A stretch of DNA of 64,000 nt, taken from Micropterus salmoides (lineage: Eukaryota; Chordata; Actinopteri; Centrarchiformes; Centrarchidae). Made by a program: the position numbers and the translations under genes. Location of the stretch: positions 15,329,012 to 15,393,011 of the forward strand of contig NW_024040928.1 in assembly GCF_014851395.1 (NCBI RefSeq). Reading direction: 5' to 3'. The first letter of the stretch is position 1. Each line of letters opens with the position of its first letter. The notes under the pieces are model-generated. The model did not search any database, had not been told where the DNA came from, and worked only from the letters and a program-made list of their open reading frames with translations. This document shows, one piece after another, positions 48,201-60,200 of this stretch.

Positions 48201-51200
48201 TGCAGTCACCTGAGAGATTGATGATCACAAGCCATTTATGGTTTACAATGTTCCAAAACACTAGGAAATTCATCACATCCATTTCTGAAGTTTGCTGATA
48301 AAGTCTAATAAGGCCACTGTCTGAGCAGCAATCAATCTGCTGCAGCAATTCTGATGTTTGATTTTGTTTACATGAATTAAGTCACATTTTGGACTGAAGC
48401 GAGCAACGGGTCTAACTCCTGTCAGTCCTACACTGGCAACCTGGATGGATGGGTGCTTTCGTAAGTGTATATATAGGGTTTGGTAAAAAATTACATCACC
48501 AGAAAAGTAGCCCTTGCTTAGGCAAACATTCCTTAGATCACGGAAAGACAAATGTGAAGCCATGCAGAGAGATTAAAAGATTAAAGAATGTCAAGAAGAT
48601 GGAAGAATTCTTAGACCCTACGGAGTACTGCAAAAACATACATGGTTAATAGAAAATAATTTTTCTCAAGCGCTGTACACAGATTTAAAGTTTGATTGAC
48701 TAAAGTTATTTAGAGGTGAAGTGTCACCTCCTTTTCTACAGTTACAGCACTGGGATAAACACACTCATTACTTAAACTGATAAAATGCATAAGTTCAAAA
48801 GGACAGACTCTGATTTCACATTTGATTAAAAATAAAACTGGTGATCATCACCATCTGTGTTTGCATCTCCTGCTTTAAAACTATATAAAGTTAATAATAA
48901 TGCATGGTTGAAAATGTACCTGCACCAAGGACTTAAGCAACATGACCTGAATCATCCTGGTACCCTCAGGCCTGGAGATGAAAGCAAAGTAAAACACATT
49001 AAAACCTTTATAGTGACAAACATTCAGGTCTACACAGATTTGCTGGTTGAAGGATTGATTCAGTTTTGTGTGCATGTGTGTGTCCTGGGCATAAGCTGCA
49101 GAAAGCGAACATGTGTTTTGTGAGATTTGTGAGTAACTCACCCAGAGCCTGTGGAGGGCAGAGCCGGGTGAACCCCAGGGACAGGGATCTTGCCCATGAT
49201 AAAGAGCATGACCTCTGACCTCTGGTATGTTGGTAGAGTGTTGGCAAATGAACCTGAAAGAGAAAGAGTGGACAGAGAGATGGATGAGAGGAGGATTTGC
49301 AGCAAAGGAAAACAAAAGAGAAATTAGCACTAGTCTGTAGACACACGGCATAAACTCAGACACAAGTGAGATAAACATAAGCACCACAAAAATTTGATCC
49401 AATCCACGAGCCTGTCTTGCAAAACATCCCACACCACACATACCCACACACAGACTCACCGATGGTCCTGATAACAGCCTCCTGCAGCTGCCTCTCCTCA
49501 TGTGCTTTGATGATCTTGGTGCCGATGTTGGTGCTGCCATCGTAGGATCCAGTCAACTCGTAGTCCACGCTCAGACGGAGCTGCCGCAGCAGGGTGTTAA
49601 ACACCTCCAACACTGTGGGGCCTGCATACACAAAAAGTGAATAATCAGAAGGCTAGAGATTAAAATTGATCTGATGTATCATGAATCTGATCACCCTCAC
49701 AATGTGCCAGCTGGTACCTTATACCCTTTTTACACCAAAATTAGCGCAGATATGCCATTTTTTTATCATAAACCTGCTAAAAATAAGCATCAGACTCCTT
49801 TCCAATTGCCAGTAGAAGAGTTTGCCTTCTCGTTTTTTCAGCATCACAACATACCATTAACCAGGGTTAGTACAAATCAGAAAGCTATGAGGGTTGGAAA
49901 ATATCAATATACTATGTGTGTACCAGTACCTCAAATTTGTAGCTGGCTGCTTAACGTGCACTCCACCTAACCTAGTTAGATGTAGAAGCAGGTTTGGTGT
50001 TGAGTGAAGCTACAATGGAGTCTCCTAAGAAGGCTGTATTTATCCAGAAATAAAGATAAAGATTGACCATTCGTTCTGCAGCTTGTGTCATTATTGTGTA
50101 ATATGTAGTATACAGCTAAACTATAACGACTTTTCTGTTATCTAACTAATGTGATGTAATTTCGTTTTCACCCGTAGAGTGTAGGCTACCATAGGATCAC
50201 TATTTCATGATCCAGACTGGAATTCAGTTTGTTGTAACCAAAATGACATTAAAACGATGGTAGTAGTTAATTGTAATGCTGCAGATGTGCTGCTACAACA
50301 GATATGCTTAACTAATGCTTAAAGTATAAATTGTTTATATCAATTAATCAAAACCGGCACAAAAAAAGTCAGTAAATCACTCTGCATTGATCTCAGAATG
50401 AATATGGGTGATTCTTACTGTGCCTGCTGTCCACAGATGTTTTAAACTGTATGAAAAGCTTCTCCTTCAATTCATGAAATCCCTGCAGCGTCTAAAGGCA
50501 GCAGGCAGCCTCTGATATGTGCCATGCCCCTCTATCTCTATGGAATAAAGCCTCTACATGTAACTAGAACATGCCACACTCAACACCACACCTGTGTGGC
50601 GTATGAGTGTTTACGTGTTAATGTTACACCTCAATGTCAAAAAAACACATCACCAACGCCATATGCACATGACGTCCGCATAACCTTTGAAAGTCTATGG
50701 AAATTCTAGGTGTAATGTCAGAGTTTGGTCAGATTGCAGAGGTCTTGTCAGGCACTAGTGAGGCATTTGGGGTACTGGTGCACATGTATATTAATATGTT
50801 CTACTTTGTATAGAAAGCAGAATGGAGGTCAGTGATAATGTAAGGGTGGTTGCTGTGTCTAGCCCGTAAACTGTGTAAAAATAAGGTAAAAGCTGTGGTG
50901 TTCAAAAACACCATGCTGGGCAGGTGACAGATGTGTTTACGGTGTAAGTTCTCTTACCTACAGAGCCGCTGGCAGCGATGGCAGCTGCCTCCAGCAAGAC
51001 TTCCACTATCCCAGCTCGCACTGTGGCTGAATTCTTGCTGTTGGCATCCAGGTGGCCGAGAAGCTGCTGGATTACCAAGTGAGAGTGCTGCGACTAAGAA
51101 AGAAGGAGATAAGGAATGAATGAAACCAGATAAAAAATAACAAACATGAAAATTGCAGAAAGAAAGTGAGTGAAACAGAATTGGTAGAGAAAGAAAATGA

Positions 51201-54200
51201 GAGTGAGTCATTCAACCAGGTAGGTAACTAAAAGCTTTGGAGATAACTGGAAATAACAGACTGCCTTTTTCAATCAGATCCAAAATGAATCACAACTATG
51301 GAGGAGAAGGGTTGATGCCCAAAAGCAATCTTCAAACATCTCTTTTCTAAAGACAACAGGTAAAACAAAGATACAAAAAACCTAAAAACATGGTACAGTG
51401 TAAATCAAACAAAAAGATTCAGGATTTCATTTTGTCCTGGATTTTAGGTGAACACATTGAAAGAGAGGAAAAAGGGGTGACGGAGAGGTCTTTGCTGGAT
51501 ATGTAGGCACTGTATCACTCACCTGAATGGAGTACATGATGATTTTGAAGCAACGCACTGCAAAGGTCTTCCCCTCCCATAGAGAGTGGTTATCTAAGTG
51601 CCTGGGGGAACACAGACAGGAGGAGAGGGATGGGGAGGATACAGAAGACGTGATTATACAGTGCCAGTAGTGATGGAGAGCAGCAAGGGATAGACAGCAA
51701 ACGTATAGTGCCTCATAATGACCCAACATCAAGACTCCAGATGTGTTCTTTTACATTTAGGAATGTTGTAGTTCTTAACAGAAAAACGGAGCACGGGAAG
51801 GTTCCTTATGTGATAAAAATATATGGATGCACAACCAAACATGTATTATGATGTACCACACTGTTTACAGTCCTCAATCAATAATTAAAGCATTTAGTTC
51901 AGGATGTTTGTAGTTTATTGATCAGTTTTATGCAGATTTAAACAGTGATCACTGCAGTAATGTAGCCATTGTCCAGAGTCACAGTGTTATAGTACCTAAA
52001 GACAGACATAGAACCTAACCTCCTCGGGAGGAGATTAGGTTCACAGCATCAGTTGCCGGACTTACTGATCTAAGGTTTATCTGATATCGCTCTCAAAAAA
52101 AGAAATCCCAGAGTTTCCCTCATCTCAGGCTTAACATACTCAGAATTTTCACTAATCCCACTTTCTGAAATGGGGCCCTGAACTCCCTGAAAACAGCTAG
52201 ATTGTAGTCCAGTCTTTACTTCCCTAACCTGTCAGCATCACTTTATACTACACGGAATTGTCGAGCAGCTTCCACAAGTACAACTACATCTGAGACTAAA
52301 ATAATGTTAGATACCCTCCCAGGCAGTCAATGGACACAAAGTTTATACTGTGATGTAGAGACGGTGCACAGTTAAAATGTTTCATATGAAAGATAAATTT
52401 GTTACAAATAAATTTCTTAACACTCTGAAACGTCTTGCTCCAGTTTAGGTTATGAAGCTGGCTTGGGTTGTTCTGCCTGTGTTTCGGCATGGTTACTGCC
52501 TGAAGCAGCTTTGTTTTGGATCACACTAATTTGCTTGTCAGGGCCTGCACTACTCTGCTTCTGAAATTATGAAGATCATCTGTCAAAACAGTAAGAATTA
52601 TGGGTGAACAAATAGGTATTCCAGGTAAATTAACCTGTTTTTATTTTCTATTTCACTGTATCTAAAATTTGTATTAAAATGTCTTTTTTTATAATTTCAT
52701 GTTTTATGGAAATCACTTTGAAATGACTTATTGTTGAAATGTGCTATAACAAATAACTTGCCTTGCCTCTGATTGGCTAGTAGTCTTTAGCTAGGTACTG
52801 CGCATGTGCAACTCCCAACAAAAATCTTTTAGAAGTGAGATGCTTCACTCGGTAGCTTAAACGGACTGTAAAACACACAGGGTGAAAAGAGGAGCTGCAG
52901 CACTGTGCAGTATGACAAACAAATACAGTGTTTTTTGAAAATTAAACCATTAGTCTGGTACAATCCCTAAATACAATTATGAAACTTAATGAGAATAATA
53001 TGACCTCTTTAACTTCCTACTTTGTATTTTCATTGGCATTTCATATTGTTATATCAAGTTGCATCAACTGTATAAATACAAAAATGTATTCCTGCAGGCA
53101 CATGATGCACATATAAATACTGGCTGGCATATTCTATCTACAGTATTCCTGAGCAGATATTTAAGACTTAACCTTAAACTAAAAATGTACCTCATGGTCA
53201 GCATGCTACTCCCACCATACCAACAACTTCAGTGCAATTGAAGGACACTAGCTTAGATGTATGAAATGATGGCAAGAGGGGCAAAGAATAGGTGGATACA
53301 CGACAAACAAAAAAATTCAAGTCAATTCAATACAAAAAAGGAATGGGCGTTAATATCTAGGGCTCAGACAGACACAGACATGTGAGCCATGCAGTGAAAG
53401 GGTTCGGCTGAGACAGATAAAAAGAGAGCTGAATAGAGCTGAATTGATTCAGACAGACAGAGGAAGCGAAAGATGGAAAGAGAGACTGACAACTAAAAAG
53501 ACAACACTAATCACAGAGGACCAGGCTCAGAGACATCCACAGTTAAATGAAAACATCAAAAAACCTTAGAAGCACAATAGAGTTGCGAATAAATGTTTCT
53601 GCAATATCTTGTCAGAAAATAACTAAAATTTCAACCTTGCAAGGCAGACCTCAACATAAGTGCAGTAATTTAAATATAAATTTAAATGTCCCATCTGCAA
53701 ACCATGCACTCACATCTAGTCCGAAACAACTATATAACCTTGCATTGACCTTGTCGCGCCCCCTAGGGCCAATCGGTGGACAGATGAGAAATGCTACAAC
53801 ATAGCACTGAGACGCATCCTTCCTTCAGGTTTAGTCAATCAGTCAAGGACAAATCACAAAAAAGCATCCATCTTGAACATAGAAGAGTTTGGCTATCTTA
53901 CATCAGCACGGGTGTGACTGCATTCTTGATGTTGCCATAGGCAGCTCGTCCCAGGAGCTCCCTGAAGCAGCGCTCTGTCAGCTCCACTGGGCTTTCCTTC
54001 TCCTTCTCCGATGCCTGCAGCGGAGAGGGGGAGCGGCTGGTGGGGAGCGATGCAGGTGAGAAAGCAGAAAAGAAGGAGAGGAGAGGAAAGATCAGGGAGG
54101 AGGCAAGGACGGGGAGGGAGGGAGGGAGGTACAGACAGTCAGAGAGAGAAGGAAGAGAAGAGGCCAGAGTTTGAAATCAATTTGATTCAATAACATTATA

Positions 54201-57200
54201 AATCAATTTTAAACCAAAAGCTCTCTAGACTGCTGTGTCACTGCAGCCTACACTCCTGACTATTCCCCCTGCAGTTTGTCTGCAGTGTGAAAATTAAGTG
54301 ACTGTGTTGGCCCTCATGTGGGTACACATTTGTGTCCTGCACATCTGTAATCACCATGGGGGACACGTCTGTGTGTAGATATGTGTGCGAGTGCGTGTAG
54401 GCACCTACACCAGGTCCAGCCTTTCTTTGTCCTCATGCATAGTTAAAACCTCCATCATAATAACTCTATCTTGGTCATGGCTGGCCTCGGGTGGTCCAGC
54501 AATGATGGCATTATTTATTAACTAACTAACTACCTAACTCTTTCATCTTGCCAGCTGCTGATGTGGAGGACATGTGGCTTCCTGTCTCTCAGTGGCTCCT
54601 CACAATTCACTGAAATCTTTTTCCCAAGACCAAAACTGCGGAAAGAATGTACAGGATTGATACACAGCTTTAACTTTAACGGTACAAACTCACTGCAAAT
54701 GTGGAAAACTCAGGTGAGTTCTAAGCTCCTGTTGTTGAAATGTTTAGCTTCAGGAACATAAAGACTTTGCAGGCACCTTCACACGACATTAATACAAATC
54801 AAATCATGCTGGTATAACCTTGAGGTACAACCGTAGACTGTATGTAAAGATGTATGATGCATCTCCGCTTCCTCCCACTGTACAAAAATGAAGCCAATAT
54901 CTCCCGGATACAGGGGCTGCCATTTGGCACACAATTGTTTTTTCTCCAGAAATAAACTCTACAAGATATCAGGCTAAACTGTCAGAAGACTTTGCTGTGC
55001 CTGAAGTTGATCTTTAAATGAACTTGTGCGTGGGGATTAATGTAGAGAAAAATATACCATCTGTGAGTTTAATTAGACTCTGCACTGACTGCTGTGGCTA
55101 AGCTCAGTGTGGGGAGGACTGGAGGTTGCACAGCGGGGGCAGTCAGCATAACACACACCGAGCGAAGGGAAGCTGAGAGGGAAATGTGTCTCTCTGTTGA
55201 AGTGCGTCTGTCTCTGTCCATCTTCCCCTCTCTTCCAATGACCTCCCCATTCCCATCACTCTGCTTATCTGCTTATTATCTACGTACACCCAACCTTCCA
55301 ATGTTCTCCTTGCTGCCCTCCCCCTTTGGTTCCCTAACATTCACGTCTCAGCATCGACGTCAAAGTGAATTCCAGTATGTGGAATGCTGCCAAGCGAGGG
55401 AGACTCTGCAACTCTCTCACTGGCAAGCTCTCAATGCTTGTGTGATGCTTTTATCCTCCATCACCCATTGCACTATTTCTATTCATGCTCTCTCCCCTTC
55501 ATACGCTTGTCCTTGGATGCTGCAGGTGGGAACCAGAGCTGTCAGTTGGTTCACTCAGTGATGACAATGATGATGAATGACGTGGGTGACGGCTGACAAA
55601 ACTGCCAGGACAAATATGGCCTAACGTAAGACAAAGAGCACCAGTCGACTACAACACAGTGGCTCTGGACTGTGTGACCGAGGCATGGCGGGTCAACACT
55701 GACCCATTTTGGGTCATCAACTTTCTCACCACATGCAGGCACAGCCTGGACTGTTGTGTGAGGATGACACAGTAACACCGGGACCATTGTGACCTGGATT
55801 AAACTGCAATGTTTAAACTGCAATGTTTCTCAGTCATCCAGGTCAGAGTTATCCAAGGTGGGTTAAAGAGGTGGTATTATGCTTTTTCCCTCTCCTTTAT
55901 TGAGTTATATATCTTTTTTGTGCATGTAACAGGTTTGAAAAGTGAAAAAGCTCAGCCCAAAGGGAGTTCCCATCTTTTTTTTTTTATATATTTCCCTGTT
56001 GCTTTTATGTTTTATGTAAAGCACTTTGAATTACCTCGTTGTTGAAATGTGCTATACAAATAAACTTGCCTTGCCTTGCCATCTCCCACAGAAAACTCTG
56101 CTCTGAACTGCTTGAAAACAGCTCGTTTGTAGTCCAGCCCTTCGCTTCCTTTACGTAAAGCTTGCCAAGTGGCTAGCGGGGTCAGGCACGCCCTCAAACC
56201 AAGCTAGTCTGAGCGGAGGCCCTTTGGCTGGACTCGCCCTTGTTTAGTTTTCCATTGTAGAAATGTTGCACCTGTAGCTGTAGCTGCTTCCGGGTACTTT
56301 TTTCATATCACCTCACCTCCATCGAGGTTCCAAGCGAGCTGAGGGATACTAAAATGTAACGTGAAAACATGACAGACTGCTGATTGGTCAGAGAGAATAT
56401 TCACTCTTCACTGCATCATCATCGCTGCACCAGACAGAGGCCAGCAACAGAAAGTTTAATATTTTACAGTTTTCATATGGAATTTCATCACTAAATCCAC
56501 TTCTGAGAAGTTTTGAGGTGAGAAATCAGCTGTGTAGATTTTGAATATTGACAGCTCCGCAAGTGGCTTTGGGGGAAGCCTGTGCCAACCCGCGGGAGGA
56601 GCTGGCGAGGCCGGCCAGCCGCCCGCTCACAGAGCCCTCTGCTCCCGCCGTCACACAGACCACTGCAGCAACAACAGCAGAGGAAAACACAGCTGGAAGG
56701 TTTTCATACTGCTTATCTGTCTTTACATTCTGAGTAATGTTGAAACGTTTTAACAGTAGACTCTATATATTTTAAAAGCTGTGTGGATCGCTGGTGTGTG
56801 TCGCATTGAACATTACGTCACGGCAGTTGTGTGTGGCGTCACTATGACGACAAGCTACGTACTATCTCTGGGTACTATCTGCAATGGAAAACAGAGCAGG
56901 GCCGAGTAGAATCGTGTCTATCGATTAGCGCTATGGTAGCATTTTTCAGCAAGGCAGCATAGATCGTCAGAACACCGGCAACAGTTCAACGTTTAGTCCT
57001 AATGTTAAGATGTGGAACAATGATGTTGTGTGGTTGTGGACTTGTGAGTAACTTATACCATCTGCTAGGTTACGGTCGCAGTCTGAAGCAGCTTTGATTT
57101 GGATCACACTACCTTGTTTCTTACGACCCGCCCTTCTCTGCTTCTGATTGGCTAGTAGTCCTTACCTGGGAACTGCACATGTGCAACTCCCAACAAAGAT

Positions 57201-60200
57201 TTTATACAAGTAAGATGCATCACTCTGTAGCTCAAGAGCGGCGCGTACAACACATAGGGTGAAAAGAGGACCTGCAGCAATGTACAGTATGAGAAAGATA
57301 TGGTGTTTTTTGAAAATTAAACCATGTAAACCTGTTCTGGTACCTGAAAATGAGCATAATACCATCTCTTTAAAATCAAGGGGAACTGGACATGGTTGAA
57401 GTGTAAGACATGTTCACCAATACAAAAACTATAAAAGGCTAATATACTACAGTACCTAATGTTTACTACCGGCTGTTAAACTTAATGGAAGAACTTAATT
57501 TTACAGTCTATTAGTAGGTGAAATCTTCCATGCATTTTCTACGTAATCCACATAATCACAAATATGATCTTATAAACCATATGAAGAAAATCCTGAGTGA
57601 GGAAAAAAATTATGCAGACAAATGATGAACTGACCCCAAATCCTCTGGGCTATGGCAAGTGGCAGTATGCCTAAATCATCTGGATATTATCAAAGTAGAA
57701 ATTCCCGTTAACAGGTCTGGATGAACAGCAACACGCAAAAACCCAATCAGTTGACATTTTCCTCTTTTTTCCTCTTACCTTTCTGTGCGCTCACCACTCT
57801 GCAGGTTGAAAAGCAGAGAGGGGACGATCTTGTCCATGTGCTGAGGGTCCCAGATGTTGGCCTGCAGCTCATCGTTCACAGTCTTCCTCACCACACCCTG
57901 CAGGCCCTTGATACCTGCCATGCGGATCCTGGCAGAAACAGTCGCAGACATCAGAAATCATCCAACTGGTAACTGGATCTATTAATGGATGGCTATATTT
58001 AGGAAATCATATTTTTGGTTTGGTCTGGTTTTTAGTCTCCCTCACTGTTTGGCTGTTAGCCTTGAATTCTGCAAAGCTATATTTGACTCTTCAAAGATGT
58101 CACTTTGTATATTTTCAGCAGATGACAACAAGGTTACATCAAACAAGGATTTAACTAAGGAGATAAGAAAAAATGTCCAAGGGCAGCGGTAGTCTAAAAA
58201 AAGACTTCCTGAAGGAGTCTAAAATGAGCGGTTACTGAATAATTCTTCCTCTAGCGCAATCAAACATCTGTCCACTCACTTGGTGCGGATGTCAGGGTCC
58301 TCGTAGCTGGAGTGGCACATCTCACTGAAGCGCGACACAAAGAAGTCATAACTGCGGTGGTACGACGGTGTATCCTCTTCTATGTTGGCAAACTTCACAA
58401 ACTGAGATGGAAGGAAGAGGGAATAAAATAAAATACATTTTCAGGTCAAACGAGACAACTCAAGAGCTTTATAGTAACAAGTCTGCTGAGAGTTTATTTC
58501 AATTTGATTAAAAATTCTTTAATGACATAACCCTAAATCCCCACAGAGAATATCTACTAAATTAAAGTCGAACCATAGCGCCATAACATCTCATTAGAAG
58601 TGAAAAGCACAGGGCAGTGTGGGGGGGTGGGCTCTCCCACTGGGCCAGTAAATGTCACCATTTAAAACACATTGACATTTAGCTTCACAACATTCTCCAC
58701 TAAATAAATTATGAACTGGAATTTTTTTATAAATCAAGATAGAAAGGATACTACCTGAAGCAAGAATTATGTAATGAATATTCAGTAAAGCAGATGGTAA
58801 ATAAAGTACATAAATGTCTCATTCACAAATTAACGCCGGATTGTTTCAGTTACCCAAAATTCAAGGATAAAAAGAGAAGAGTTACTGTATAAAACGAACA
58901 TTTAAAGAATCTATTTTCTGTGTACAAAATGAGTGTTTGGAGTGGTTTTGAAATTAAATGAAGTACCCTTGAGCAAATTAAATGAAGTGAACCCATAACT
59001 GCTCTTGTGAAGCTGCTCGGCTGCTGCAGTAAATTGCTGCAGTTGACCAGAATTACTGCCAGCTTCAAGGTATCAATGTTTCAACTGTCTGCTGAAACAA
59101 ACTCTTCATCTGATTGAAAGCTTTATGAACAGCGTCTAAAACCATAGGCAGTGGCGAGCTGAGATTAAAAACGTTTCTGTTGCAACCAAAGGCAACACCA
59201 GGAGAAACTTTTCTAGCGCAGAGCCATCCATAAAAAATAACAGCAAGCTGACAGAAACATTAACTCAGGTACTCCTGTGTTGAAGAGTGGGCTTGTATTA
59301 GAAAGGGCTCTGCAGTGCAAGGTTTTAGGTCAGTGAAATGGAGTGCAAGAAAACCTGGCCAGGCTTGAGTCATGTGGTGATAAACTCTCTAATCCACTCC
59401 TTTCACCTCGCCCTGACACTGTTCTGCTTAAGGTGAGCCACACAGTGCACGCTAAGATGGTAGCTGTTTGCACTGAAAGAGAGTACATGAATAGTTCTAC
59501 ATGTGAGGAGGCTTAAGGTTTTGTCACCCCTTAGTGTCTTTATGGGCTGAACAATTACAGTGAAACTAATTGCAATCAATATCTTCATGTTCAACAACAA
59601 GGACTCTGAATGCAAAGGTTAAATTAGCACACAAGGCAATTTTCCTTTACTATGAATTGTGGCAAGTAGCACTATAATGCCTAATTAATTACACATCAGT
59701 GATGTTTGTCCGTGTGTGTGGTGTATCTGAGTGGATCAGCGCATGGCCTTGCATTTGTTCTAGATACACACTCACACACAGACAGAAAGCATGAAGATTA
59801 TGAGCGAGAGGCTGGCGTGTCACGTCAATCTGTTTAGACGACTGCAGAGCTTGTGGTCTGCAGCTAATTTGATTTCCTTTGTGTGTCCTCTGCTGACCCA
59901 CCCGGCAGCGCTGATAGCTGATTCCCACATCAGAGGATGTTCATCACACCCACTCCCTCTGCCCATCACTCTCTGATCTCCCCCAGATACTAATGCAGTA
60001 CTCCTGTCAAGGTTAACATCTTTTACTTTGTGACGTCACTTCAGAAAAGTAAATGCGCCCTGTCGACTTTTGATTACATAATACCTCTAAATCCACTGAA
60101 ATGGGTAGAATTTGATGTGACAGAAAAGCTTAGACACTAAGTCACATTAGGCACACATTAGCAAATGTTCAAGGAAGTGGGTATTTATGTACATCTGTAT

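Noticed and set aside
55094..55561. 155-codon plus-strand open frame inside an efr3b intron
   Set aside because: No recognisable domain, antisense to the host gene, Ser/Leu/Pro-rich; judged chance.
57789..57794. GTGAGC as donor of the efr3b exon at 57779-57928
   Set aside because: It gives phase 1 and breaks the frame into RSPSPLQ; the downstream GTAAGAG gives phase 2 and a continuous family-like sequence.
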